Source of the DNA: [Clostridium] clostridioforme AGR2157
GTDB taxonomy: Bacteria > Bacillota > Clostridia > Lachnospirales > Lachnospiraceae
NCBI RefSeq assembly: GCF_000424325.1
Contig: NZ_AUJR01000031.1
Location: forward strand, 1-64,000
Direction: 5' to 3'
Length of the DNA: 64,000 nt
Shown here in pieces: positions 41,446 to 50,203 of this stretch. The notes under the pieces were generated by a model. It saw only the letters and a program-made list of their open reading frames with translations, was not told where the DNA came from and did no database searches. The translations under genes and the position numbers were made by a program. Each line of letters opens with the position of its first letter. The stretch's first letter is position 1.

Positions 41446-41840
41446 TACCTGACTACCTCGCGCCATTCCATATCGCCTCTGTCAAGAGCCTTGATAAGCA
41501 GTTCGGCAGATGCCAGATTGGTGGCAAGGGGAATATTGTAGATGTCACACAGGCGGACCACGTCGTTTACATCCGGCTCGTGTGATTTGGGATTCTGCGG
41601 GTCACGTAAAAAGATGACCAAATCCATCTCATTGTGCTCAATCTGAGCTGCCATCTGCTGCATACCGCCCAGATGCCCTGCCAGATATTTGTGAATATTA
41701 AGGTTAGCCACCTCTTCAATCAGGCGGCCTGTGGTGCCTGTTGCATACAGTGTGTTCTTGCTGAGTATTCCTCTGTATGCGATGCAGAAGTTCTGCATCA
41801 GTTTCTTTTTTGCGTCATGTGCAATCAAACCAATTGTCAT
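41445..41840 (-). CDS. mgsA: Methylglyoxal synthase
   Basis: A 131-residue enzyme that converts dihydroxyacetone phosphate to methylglyoxal, a glycolytic overflow bypass. Marks are IGLIAHDAKKKLM, YATGTTGRLIEE, SGxxGG-equivalent GHLGGMQQMAA and the catalytic Asp region MDLVIFLRDPQNPKSHEPDV. It follows rodA after 21 bp. Its association with cell-shape genes is common in Clostridia. Confidence 0.97.
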   Translation of the reverse strand: MTIGLIAHDAKKKLMQNFCIAYRGILSKNTLYATGTTGRLIEEVANLNIHKYLAGHLGGMQQMAAQIEHNEMDLVIFLRDPQNPKSHEPDVNDVVRLCDIYNIPLATNLASAELLIKALDRGDMEWREVVR

Positions 41841-41861
41841 ATTAAATTAACCCTCCTTGGA

Positions 41862-42983
41862 TTAGATATGTCTTGTTTCTCTCTGAAGCCCCACATTGAG
41901 CACCAGCCCTATTCCCATGAAGATACTGATTAGGGAACTGCTTCCGAAACTGATGAACGGAAGGGGAAGTCCTGTATTGGGAAAGATGCCTGTGGCAACG
42001 GCGATGTTGGCAAATGCCTGGAACGCAATCAGTGTTGCCATGCCCACACAGATAAGGCGGCCGGATAAATCCCTGGCCCGTGCAGCCATCATAAGACATT
42101 CATAAATTATCAATAAAAATAAGGCGATGACCACCACGCAGCCGATGAATCCCAGCTCCTCGCCGATCACGGCAAAGATGAAGTCCGTCTGCTCCTCTGA
42201 CAGGAAATTGCCGTTCTTGACAGACGCTATGGTGGTATTGAAAAGCCCTTTGCCCTTTAGCTGGCCTGAACCGATGGCAATGATGGAGTTATTCTGCTGA
42301 TAACGGGCCTCTCCGTACTGGTCCGGATAAAACCAGGCCAGGATACGCCCTGCCTGATAATCCTTTATGAATGGAATCATACCGTGAAGCAGCAGGTAGA
42401 CAAAGGTGGACATTACGGGAATGGTAACAGCCAGTGTTCCCGCAATCCACTTATAGCTTATGCCGCTTGCAAATACGATTCCCAGTACCATTACCATAAT
42501 CACAAGACAAGTAGACAGATTCGGCTGTTCGAAGATCAATGCCGCCGGAATGGCAAAAAGTACGGCTGCTATGGCTACGGTACTGACCTGATTAATCTTT
42601 TCCTGGTATTTCATGAAATACCAGGAAAAGGTTATGATAAGGCCTATCTTAACAAATTCCGATGGCTGAAGCTGGCCGATGGCCGGAACCTCAATCCACC
42701 GCCTGGCGTTGTTCACCACATTGCCCCAAATCAGTACAGCCACAAGGCTTGCAATACACAGGCCGTATATGAGGGTACTGAAGTTCAGGATTTTGTGGTA
42801 ATCCACCAGGGAAAGACCAATGGCCACAGCCAGTCCTATGAACACTCCTAATAGCTGCTTGTTGACTGCATCCGCGTTCATGTTCGTAGCGCTGCGGATA
42901 ACCAGCACGCCGATGACGTTGAGTACAATCATATAAAATATCAGCCGAAAATTAAAATGTCTGAAATCATAATCCAAAAACAT
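41862..42983 (-). CDS. rodA: RodA-type SEDS peptidoglycan polymerase
   Basis: A 373-residue membrane protein with about ten helices. SEDS marks are GRRWIEV-like ARRWIEVPAIGQLQPSEFVKIG, ILAWFYPDQYGEARYQQNNSI (with the family Tyr-Gln), GEELGFIG, and FANIAVATGIFPNTGLPLPFISFG. It polymerises glycan strands for side-wall growth together with the class B PBP encoded three genes upstream. Its ATG lies 2 bp after the minE stop. Confidence 0.94.
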   Translation of the reverse strand: MFLDYDFRHFNFRLIFYMIVLNVIGVLVIRSATNMNADAVNKQLLGVFIGLAVAIGLSLVDYHKILNFSTLIYGLCIASLVAVLIWGNVVNNARRWIEVPAIGQLQPSEFVKIGLIITFSWYFMKYQEKINQVSTVAIAAVLFAIPAALIFEQPNLSTCLVIMVMVLGIVFASGISYKWIAGTLAVTIPVMSTFVYLLLHGMIPFIKDYQAGRILAWFYPDQYGEARYQQNNSIIAIGSGQLKGKGLFNTTIASVKNGNFLSEEQTDFIFAVIGEELGFIGCVVVIALFLLIIYECLMMAARARDLSGRLICVGMATLIAFQAFANIAVATGIFPNTGLPLPFISFGSSSLISIFMGIGLVLNVGLQRETRHI

Positions 42984-42985
42984 AT

Positions 42986-43270
42986 TTAATATAGCCCCTT
43001 GTTCGATATGGAACGAATCGGTATGTTGGCATGAAGCACAGGCAGTGTCCGGCAGCCGCCTTTTTGGGGACTGCCCTCTGTATCCATCTGTATCTGGACT
43101 TTGTCCTTTTCTATCTCCATATATTTGGAAATGGCGTGTATCACGTCATCTTTTATCATCAGTATCATCTCCGGTGAGCAGCCTGCCTTATCGGATACCA
43201 GCAAAAGCTTTAGCCGCATCTTAGCTGTCTCTCCGGAACGCCTGGTTTGAAGCCCCTGGAACCATCTCAC
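42986..43270 (-). CDS. minE: Cell division topological specificity factor MinE
   Basis: A 94-residue protein. The anti-MinCD region is near the N-terminus (SGETAKMRLKLLLVSDKAGCS) and the topological domain follows (MIKDDVIHAISKYMEIEKDKVQIQM). I choose the GTG at 43270, with AAGGGATGG upstream; the longer frame would overlap minD. The start gives a standard MinE length. MinE drives MinCD away from mid-cell. Confidence 0.9.
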   Translation of the reverse strand: MRWFQGLQTRRSGETAKMRLKLLLVSDKAGCSPEMILMIKDDVIHAISKYMEIEKDKVQIQMDTEGSPQKGGCRTLPVLHANIPIRSISNKGLY

Positions 43271-43286
43271 CTTGACACCATCCCTT

Positions 43287-44078
43287 CTATGCTCTCTTAA
43301 GTATTCCGCGCAGCCTGGCAAAAAAGGTTTCCGTCTCACCGGGATTTGTCATAGGTATGCTCTCTCCCAGTATCCTGCGGCAGATATCAAGATAAGCCTG
43401 TCCGGCCGTAGAACCCAGTCCCACCAGAGGTTCTCCCTGGTTGGTGGAAATGACGATATTCTCGTCATCGGGCACTGCTCCGATGATGTTTACTGCCAGA
43501 ATGTCCGTCACATCGCTTAAGGACATCATGTCTCCCCTGCGGACCATGTCGGCCCGGATCCGGTTGACAATCAAGTCAATCTCGTCTATCTCCGCATGTT
43601 CCAGCAGACCGATGATACGGTCCGCATCGCGGATGGCCGAGACCTCCGGCGTCGTAACCACCAGTGCCCTGTCAGCACCGGCTATGGCATTGTAAAATCC
43701 CTGTTCAATGCCTGCGGGACAATCTAACAGTATGTAGTCAAATTCTTCCCTCAGGTCATCAACCAGCTTTATCATCTGCTCCGGATTCACGGACGTCTTG
43801 TCCCGTGTCTGGGCCGAAGGCAGAAGGTATAGGTTCGGGTATCTTTTGTCTCTTATCAGGGCCTGCTTCATACGGCAGTTGCCTTCCACCACGTCTACAA
43901 GATTGTAGACAATGCGGTTCTCCAGTCCCATGACCACGTCCAGGTTGCGCAGGCCGATATCTGTATCAATCAGCACTACCCGCTTACCCAGGATAGCCAG
44001 TCCTGTTCCCACATTGGCAGAAGTAGTCGTCTTTCCTACCCCGCCTTTTCCAGAAGTAATCACAATGACCTCGCTCAT
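43287..44078 (-). CDS. minD: Septum site-determining ATPase MinD
   Basis: A 263-residue ParA-like ATPase. The deviant Walker A is ITSGKGGVGKTTTSANVG (about residues 7-24), switch regions are LIDTDIGLRNLD and YILLDCPAGIEQGF, and a C-terminal amphipathic membrane-targeting helix is present (FFARLRGILKRA). It binds MinC and MinE on the membrane. AGGAGG precedes the ATG; 16 bp separate it from minE. Confidence 0.98.
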   Translation of the reverse strand: MSEVIVITSGKGGVGKTTTSANVGTGLAILGKRVVLIDTDIGLRNLDVVMGLENRIVYNLVDVVEGNCRMKQALIRDKRYPNLYLLPSAQTRDKTSVNPEQMIKLVDDLREEFDYILLDCPAGIEQGFYNAIAGADRALVVTTPEVSAIRDADRIIGLLEHAEIDEIDLIVNRIRADMVRRGDMMSLSDVTDILAVNIIGAVPDDENIVISTNQGEPLVGLGSTAGQAYLDICRRILGESIPMTNPGETETFFARLRGILKRA

Positions 44079-44155
44079 GATGAAATCCTCCTGAAAATTA
44101 CTTTACCTTCCTATTGTACATTAAATTTCGTAAATTTACCAGTATTTTTTTGGCA

Positions 44156-44824
44156 TTAAGCAAAATTTAACATATTGTTTAGGAATGACTTTTTTAAAGA
44201 CCGCATAACAATGGCCCTATCTTCCACCAGGGCTATCATGGGTCCCCGCCCCAGACGCTTGTTTCTTTCGTTGAAACGGCTGCTCAGATCTCCGATGCGG
44301 ATTTGCAGGGGAGCCATGTCAAGGGCCATGACAATGGCCTGGGGATTGCCGGACACGCCGGCTGTCACCGTACCCTTCAGCTCTCCCAGCACAACGACAT
44401 TGCCCTTGGCCGTTACCCTGGCTCCGTGGTCCACATTTCCTATGAGCACGATGCTGGCCTCGGATTCCAGGCAGTCTCCCCGCTTCAGTGTACCCCGGTA
44501 GAACTGTCCTGTCTGGGAGTTCAGTTCCATCAGCTTATCGTTAAGTGCTTTCTCACAGCGTTCAATCCGTTCCGCATCCGTGTCCAGAAGACAGAGGACT
44601 TCTATCTGTGAGTTCTTCGTAATCGTATCGACAATTGCAAATTCCTGGGCCGCAGTCAGATCCCGGCCCTCCAGGGTCAGGGTCATCTGGACAGAACCCC
44701 AGAAACGGGCGCTCTCGCTGAACTTCTTCCCAATGGCCTCCAAAAGCTCGCCAAAGGGGAGTTCAGGGTCCAGGATGACAGTCATTCCTGCCTTGCTGCT
44801 CTTAATTACAACTGCATTGCGCAT
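44156..44824 (-). CDS. minC: Septum formation inhibitor MinC
   Basis: A 222-residue FtsZ antagonist. The N-terminal domain (about 1-100) has VIKSSKAGMTVILDPELPFGELLEAI. The C-terminal beta-helix domain (about 110-210), which binds MinD, has RGDCLESEASIVLIGNVDHGARVTAKGNVVVLGELKGTVTAG in two pieces of the repeated strand pattern. It lies 21 bp after the PBP gene. Confidence 0.96.
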   Translation of the reverse strand: MRNAVVIKSSKAGMTVILDPELPFGELLEAIGKKFSESARFWGSVQMTLTLEGRDLTAAQEFAIVDTITKNSQIEVLCLLDTDAERIERCEKALNDKLMELNSQTGQFYRGTLKRGDCLESEASIVLIGNVDHGARVTAKGNVVVLGELKGTVTAGVSGNPQAIVMALDMAPLQIRIGDLSSRFNERNKRLGRGPMIALVEDRAIVMRSLKKSFLNNMLNFA

Positions 44825-44845
44825 ACAATCACCTCTTTTGCTGGT

Positions 44846-47767
44846 TTAGTCACCGATTTTTACATTTGATACACCTAATGCACCGGAGCTTTCTATCTGC
44901 TCCAGGGTGGTATATTTATAATAATACTCGTACACCTTTTTGCCAAGGGTTGCGGCGTTAGTTCCCGCATAACCGTAAGGAATATTTACAGTCACGGCGA
45001 TTTCCGGATGGCTGTAAGGCGCAAAGGACACGAAGAAGGCATGGTTGGAACGGCTCTTGTCCTCCTGGGCTGTTCCGGTTTTGCCTGCCACCTCCACGGG
45101 GAGGTCGGAGAAAATGCTCTTGGCGGAGCTGTCTGTGATTACCCGGCGCATACCGGTCTGGACTGCGTCCCAGGTACTGTCAGCCGCGTCCACATGGGAG
45201 CTTATGGCAGGGGTATAGTCCTTAATCAGGTTGCCGTCAGAGTCGGTAAGTTTATCTAAAAGGCTCAGCTCAAATACATTTCCGCGGTTGGCAAGGGCAG
45301 CCACATAGCGGGAAAGCTGGACATTGGTGTAGGAATGGGTGCCCTGTCCCATGGCGGAACGCTCCGGGTCCTCAGATGATATCTGGGGCTCGTTCTCGGA
45401 AATCTCCACACCTGAGGTGTGGTCCAGACCGAAAAGGGTTGCGTATTTGCGCAGAGTGGCAAGACCCTGGTCCGGCGAATAGGTGCCGTCCGGCTTCATA
45501 CAGAGCCTGTGGGCCAGCTCGGCGAAGAAGTAGTTGCAGGAGTTCTGTATGCCTTCTTCGATGTTCTCGCTGTTATGGCGCCCGGGCCAGATCCAGCACT
45601 TGATGGGCTTGGAAATCTGGTCGTATATACCGGTACACTCGATGGTGTCCTGAAGCCCAATCACGCCCTCTTCCAGGGCTGCCACAGCCGTGATGGGCTT
45701 AAAGGTGGAGCCCGGAGCCTTCTGGGCCTGAGTCGCGTTGTTGTACAGTGGTCTGGACATATCGTCCTGGAGCTGGCTGAAATAAGCTGCGTCCACGCTG
45801 CCTGACATCAGGTTATTGTCATAGCTGGGGTATGTGACCAGGGCCCGCACCTCTCCCGTCTTTACGTCCGTTACCACTACTCCGGCCGTACACGGGTCCA
45901 GGGCCAGCTGTGCCGGCGTCAGCTCCAGGTTGGATATCTTCTCCTTGATAAACTGGTAGGTGTAGGTGGAATCCCCCATCTGGAGAGCTGCTATGGCCTG
46001 GGCGTCATAAGCCAGGACACCCTGGGCATAAAGGGCCAGACAGAGCTCACGGCCTGTTATGACCTCGTCATTAATCAGGTAACGGAACATGCGCTTTGTG
46101 AATTTGTTGTCGCTGCGCAGGGAGTCGATGACATGGTCCACCAGCTGGGTGAATATGTCGTCGGCATCGGAATATTTGCTGGTCACGTCCAGATGGGTGG
46201 TGTCCACCCAGTTTCCCGCGATTCCGCTGTAGATATAGTCCCTCAGGCTGATGGTGCCTTCTCTCCAAGCCTGGTATTCCGGCGAGGACTGATCAATCTT
46301 ATCCTTCTGTATGATACCTACGGACCCGTCAGACAGATAAGCATAGATATAATTCATATAAGTAGCCATGTCCTTGGGAAGATCGTTCATGGCCAGGGCA
46401 TGGGAGCTGAGAAGCTCGTTCCGTATCGCCGCGAGTATCTGTTCCCTGGATGTCTCGTATTTGCTGTAAATCTGTTTTTCAATGTCAGACGCCCCCTCCT
46501 GGGACATATCCATCAGGGACAGCACATTGTTGTTAATCAGCTGGTAATATGCGTCCTTCACAGGAATGGGTATCTTGGAAGGGTCATAGGTCTTATCAGG
46601 GTCCAAATCATCGTACTGGAGATGGTAGCTGATGATACCGGCCAGCTGCTGCTCAATCAGCTTGTAAACAGCAATCTGCAGGTCCCTGTCAATGGTCAGG
46701 TACACATCATCCCCGGCCTTGGCGTCCGTCTTTTCAATGATTTCGCGGGGACGTCCCATGTTGTCCACATACATCCTGGAGTAGCCTTTTTCTCCCTGAA
46801 GCTCCAGCTCCATGGATTTCTCGATTCCGATACGGCCCACAATATCGTTGAGATCGTATTTGTCCGGGGCGTCTTCCGGCAGGCCGGCGGCCTCGTCGGA
46901 CTGGTGCCACTGTTCGTTCAGGGAGGACAGCTGGTCCTCCTGAACCTTGCCGGTATAGCCGATGATAGGGGCGAAATAGATGCTGTCCTCATACCTGCGC
47001 ACATAGGACTGCTCCACCGTGACGCCCTTTAAGTCCGCGGCGTTTTCATTGATTTCCACCATGGTCTCATTGCTGATATTGGTGGCCACGGTGGTGGTCT
47101 CGTACTTCTGGTATTCGGTCAGCTTCATGGTGTAGATAATGTTTATCATGTCAAGGGCAATGTTGTCCGGTATGACCAGGGGATTGCCTTTTTCATCCTT
47201 CATCTTATCCAGCTCATAGTCCACCTTCTTGCGCTCAAAGGCCTCTCTGGCCGTGATGTTGGTGGGATACTTGCCCTTTGGGTCGTTGAGGCTTGCGGTG
47301 GAAGAAAGACCGTAAAAGTTCAGGAAGAAACGGGTTCTGGCGGAATCAGAACTGGATGTAAAGAACATCTCGCCGTTCTGATCAAGGGCAATCTCGAATT
47401 TGCCTTCCACGGTCTCCCCGCGGCGGTCCAGTATCCGTACCAGGCGGTAGAGCATCTGGTTGCGGGAACTGGGCCTGGGATAATCCCCCAAATCCTGTAT
47501 GGTGACGGAATAAGCCAGCTCATTATAAGCCAGCCTGTTGCCGTTCCTGTCATAGATGTTGCCCCTGGACCCCGGTGTCGTGACGCTTTTTTCCGTCCTC
47601 TGCATATAGGTTTCCTGGTATTCGCTTCCGTCCAGAATCTGCATCTGGAACAGCTTGCCTAACAGCCCGGCAAACATGACGGTAAATATCACGGAAAGTG
47701 CAAAGAGCCGTGAGCTGAACAGCTTCTTGAAAAATTCTTTTACTATTTCTAACAGTTCGTCAAACAA
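44846..47767 (-). CDS. mrdA: Class B penicillin-binding protein 2 (MrdA-like) with large insertion
   Basis: A 973-residue transpeptidase for cell elongation. One N-terminal helix (about 20-40) is followed by the PBP dimer domain (TPGSRGNIYDRNGNRLAYN). The transpeptidase domain has SxxK in APGSTFKPITA, SCN in IQNSCNYFF and KTG in VAGKTGTAQ. Between LTIDRDLQIAVYKLIEQ and the TAGVVVTDVKTGEVRALV strand there is an insertion of about 230 mostly helical residues, which explains the length (usual: 600-700). The start overlaps mreD by 8 bp. Confidence 0.94.
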   Translation of the reverse strand: MFDELLEIVKEFFKKLFSSRLFALSVIFTVMFAGLLGKLFQMQILDGSEYQETYMQRTEKSVTTPGSRGNIYDRNGNRLAYNELAYSVTIQDLGDYPRPSSRNQMLYRLVRILDRRGETVEGKFEIALDQNGEMFFTSSSDSARTRFFLNFYGLSSTASLNDPKGKYPTNITAREAFERKKVDYELDKMKDEKGNPLVIPDNIALDMINIIYTMKLTEYQKYETTTVATNISNETMVEINENAADLKGVTVEQSYVRRYEDSIYFAPIIGYTGKVQEDQLSSLNEQWHQSDEAAGLPEDAPDKYDLNDIVGRIGIEKSMELELQGEKGYSRMYVDNMGRPREIIEKTDAKAGDDVYLTIDRDLQIAVYKLIEQQLAGIISYHLQYDDLDPDKTYDPSKIPIPVKDAYYQLINNNVLSLMDMSQEGASDIEKQIYSKYETSREQILAAIRNELLSSHALAMNDLPKDMATYMNYIYAYLSDGSVGIIQKDKIDQSSPEYQAWREGTISLRDYIYSGIAGNWVDTTHLDVTSKYSDADDIFTQLVDHVIDSLRSDNKFTKRMFRYLINDEVITGRELCLALYAQGVLAYDAQAIAALQMGDSTYTYQFIKEKISNLELTPAQLALDPCTAGVVVTDVKTGEVRALVTYPSYDNNLMSGSVDAAYFSQLQDDMSRPLYNNATQAQKAPGSTFKPITAVAALEEGVIGLQDTIECTGIYDQISKPIKCWIWPGRHNSENIEEGIQNSCNYFFAELAHRLCMKPDGTYSPDQGLATLRKYATLFGLDHTSGVEISENEPQISSEDPERSAMGQGTHSYTNVQLSRYVAALANRGNVFELSLLDKLTDSDGNLIKDYTPAISSHVDAADSTWDAVQTGMRRVITDSSAKSIFSDLPVEVAGKTGTAQEDKSRSNHAFFVSFAPYSHPEIAVTVNIPYGYAGTNAATLGKKVYEYYYKYTTLEQIESSGALGVSNVKIGD

Positions 47768-48293
47768 GTTTTGTGTCTCTCCTTTTTCCTATATCCTCCA
47801 CGCGTCTGCTGGCGGAAAGGAACAGCCTGTAAATCAAAAGGGTGGTAACTGCGGTAAATATAATCTCCGGAAGCATGATGTTCCTGAAATAATAAGGAAG
47901 GTTCAGACGTCCGCGGATTAAGAAACGGAAGACGTATATATACATGCTGTACCAGATTCCGTTGAAAATGCTGAGTATCAGCGGAAGGGTGATGTAGTCT
48001 TCATAATAGTATTTGGTAAAGATGCCGTTGGCATAGCCGATATAAATATATATCAGGGTATAAAAACCAAAAGGCCCGCTGTAGAAAAGATCCAGTAAAA
48101 GGCCTGAAAAGACGCCGTAAAACATCCCCGCGTTCTTTCCGTGGATAAAACCAAAGGAAAACGTAAGGATTAAAAGCAGATTGGGCGTTGCCGACAAAAA
48201 CGGAAGCAAGGGAAATACGCAGTTCTGCACCGTAAATGCCAGCACGATAAACAATATATTGATAAGTACCTGTTTTATCTTTGCTTGAATCAC
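47760..48293 (-). CDS. mreD: Rod-shape protein MreD
   Basis: A 177-residue membrane protein with about five helices and little soluble sequence, including NLLLILTFSFGFIHGKNAGMFYG split over two helices and GLLLDLFYSGPFG, the conserved MreD segment. It works with MreC in the elongation complex. The start overlaps the mreC stop by 4 bp and its end overlaps the PBP2 gene, so the three are translationally coupled. Confidence 0.93.
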   Translation of the reverse strand: MIQAKIKQVLINILFIVLAFTVQNCVFPLLPFLSATPNLLLILTFSFGFIHGKNAGMFYGVFSGLLLDLFYSGPFGFYTLIYIYIGYANGIFTKYYYEDYITLPLILSIFNGIWYSMYIYVFRFLIRGRLNLPYYFRNIMLPEIIFTAVTTLLIYRLFLSASRRVEDIGKRRDTKLV

Positions 48294-49135
48294 TGGGCAG
48301 CCGCCTCTCCTGTATCTTTGATATCCGTAATGATCAGCACTTCCTGCAGATTATTAAAATCAGCCACCGGAATCAGGTAGCCTGACTGGGTCAGGTGATC
48401 CGGGTCAATGGAGACATCCGCAGCATATCCAACCAGGATTCCCGGAAGGAACTTGGTGCTGATGTTGGAGGTAACTATCTGATCGCCGTCCCTGAGGACC
48501 GCATCCTTTGAAAGATCCGTAAGCTTAAGACGCCCCTCCTCATAGAGGGTCAGATCTCCTGCCACAATACAGTTATAGGAGGAATCCAGCTTCATGGCTC
48601 CCACCCGGCTGGAATCGTCGATGATGGAACGCACCGTGGCGTAATTGGCGCCCACATCCGTCACAATGCCCACCAGACCGCCGTCGGCAACCACGTTCAT
48701 GTCCACGGCCACTCCGTCGGCAGAGCCCTTGTTGATACGGAACACCTGGAACCATTTTTCCGAGTCGCGGGCAATGACCCTGGCCCCGATTTTATCATAC
48801 TGCATATAATCCTGGTCCAGCTCGTAGAGCTTCCTTAAGCGGTCCAGTTCAAACTGTTCTGCCTGCAGACGGTTATTGTCCTCTGTGAGCTGTACAATCT
48901 GTGTCTTCAGCTCCTCATTTTCCCGCAGCGCGTCTTTTAAGCTGCCGTAATCCTTTAACTCGTTATAGATGCCGGTACCCACTGCGTTGACTCCTGTCTG
49001 AATGGGAATCAGAAAATATCCCACACCGGTGCGCAGGGGTTCCATGATGCCGTCCTTCAGGGATGTGATGCAGATGAGCAGTACGCACAGCACCGTAAGT
49101 CCTGCCAGAATATATTTACTGTGTTTGGTTTCCAT
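48290..49135 (-). CDS. mreC: Rod-shape protein MreC
   Basis: A 281-residue protein. One N-terminal helix (about 8-28) is followed by a coiled coil (about 65-105, LRENEELKTQIVQLTEDNNRLQ) and the double beta-barrel domain with KIGARVIARDSEKWFQVF, INKGSADGVAVDMNVV and GLVGIV. It scaffolds the elongation complex outside the membrane. The gene begins 14 bp after radC; the usual mreB between them is absent. Confidence 0.95.
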   Translation of the reverse strand: METKHSKYILAGLTVLCVLLICITSLKDGIMEPLRTGVGYFLIPIQTGVNAVGTGIYNELKDYGSLKDALRENEELKTQIVQLTEDNNRLQAEQFELDRLRKLYELDQDYMQYDKIGARVIARDSEKWFQVFRINKGSADGVAVDMNVVADGGLVGIVTDVGANYATVRSIIDDSSRVGAMKLDSSYNCIVAGDLTLYEEGRLKLTDLSKDAVLRDGDQIVTSNISTKFLPGILVGYAADVSIDPDHLTQSGYLIPVADFNNLQEVLIITDIKDTGEAAAQ

Positions 49136-49149
49136 GGATAAACTTCCTC

Positions 49150-49845
49150 TTACATTAAATTCTCTTCGCGGAAACTGAGATAGCGCCTGTCTCCGATGAC
49201 AACATGATCAATCAGTGTGATTCCCACCAGGTCTCCCGCTTCCTTCAGGCGTTTGGTGAGCAGCATGTCCGCTCTGCTGGGGGTGGGGTCTCCGCTGGGA
49301 TGATTGTGAACCAGCACCATGGACACGGCCCGGCACCTGAGCCCCTCTATGAGTACCTCGCGGGGCGTCATGACAGATGCATTTACCGTCCCTCTGGCCA
49401 TGATTTGATCACGAATCATGGCCTGCTTTGTATTCAGGAACATGACGCGGATTTCCTCCTGCTCCAGATGGCGCATATCTTCCATATAATAGTCAGATAT
49501 TTCCTCCGGATGCCCAAAGTAAAGGGCATGCTCGCTGGCCTTCCGCTTCCAGATTCGTTTTGACAGCTCTCCTATACAAAGCAGCTGGACCCCCTTTACC
49601 TTACCCACGCCCTTGATTCCTGTAAAGTCCTCCAGGGAGTGATGTAAAAGGCCCAGAAGGCCTTCTCCGGGGCTTCCAAGAGCCAGCAGGCTGTCTGCCA
49701 GGTCCAGGGAGTTTCCCTCCCTGCTTCCGGTGCGCAGGATGACTGCCAGAAGCTCTGTGTCGGACAGGCTGTCCGGACCCAGACGCAGACATTTTTCATA
49801 GGGGCGGTCCTTGTGGGGCAAATCCTTAATTCTTATTCTTTCCAT
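49150..49845 (-). CDS. radC: RadC/YsxA-family JAMM-domain protein
   Basis: A 231-residue protein with an N-terminal helix-hairpin-helix region (about 15-95, FTGIKGVGKVKGVQL) and a JAMM metalloprotease-like domain with HNHPSGDPTPSRAD. The ATG at 49845 with GGAGAGAG upstream is preferred over the longer frame to 49878. A direct DNA-repair role is not established for the family. It sits upstream of mreC as in many Firmicutes. Confidence 0.93.
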   Translation of the reverse strand: MERIRIKDLPHKDRPYEKCLRLGPDSLSDTELLAVILRTGSREGNSLDLADSLLALGSPGEGLLGLLHHSLEDFTGIKGVGKVKGVQLLCIGELSKRIWKRKASEHALYFGHPEEISDYYMEDMRHLEQEEIRVMFLNTKQAMIRDQIMARGTVNASVMTPREVLIEGLRCRAVSMVLVHNHPSGDPTPSRADMLLTKRLKEAGDLVGITLIDHVVIGDRRYLSFREENLM

Positions 49846-49889
49846 CTCTCTCCTAACTACGCACCTCTCCAAGCACAAAGTCAGGAAAA

Positions 49890-50141
49890 TTATATATACC
49901 GGTAAATGATGAGTGCCACTGCCACGCCGATGATGCTGGCCATGGTAATCTTGATGGTCAGTCCGAAGGTGATGACCAGGATGCCGAAATTAATTACCAG
50001 AGGCGAATCCAGCCCAAAGGATTGTCCGAAATTCAGCCAGTTCAGCCAGGAAATCCCTTCAGCCAGCTGTCCCATGAAGCCTCCTAGGACAATGCCTGCC
50101 AGCAGCATGATTAAAAGTATCCAGAAATTCTTGTAATGCAT
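49890..50141 (-). CDS. DUF4321 small membrane protein
   Basis: An 83-residue protein with two helices: FWILLIMLLAGIVLGGFMG near the start and a second, longer hydrophobic region after GLDSPLVINFGILVITFGLTIKI. DUF4321 is confined mostly to Clostridia and commonly stands between the maf/radC and mre genes. The ATG at 50141 with GGAGGG upstream is preferred over 50183. Function unknown. Confidence 0.85.
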   Translation of the reverse strand: MHYKNFWILLIMLLAGIVLGGFMGQLAEGISWLNWLNFGQSFGLDSPLVINFGILVITFGLTIKITMASIIGVAVALIIYRYI

Positions 50142-50203
50142 GTGTCTTACCCTCCGGTCAGTCAGGCCAAACCCCTGGGCCACAGGGCCTGGGTTCGGCC
50201 TAA

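Noticed and set aside
46133-47032. 299-codon plus-strand frame opposite PBP2
   Set aside because: Antisense shadow of a clear PBP; no ribosome site or family resemblance.
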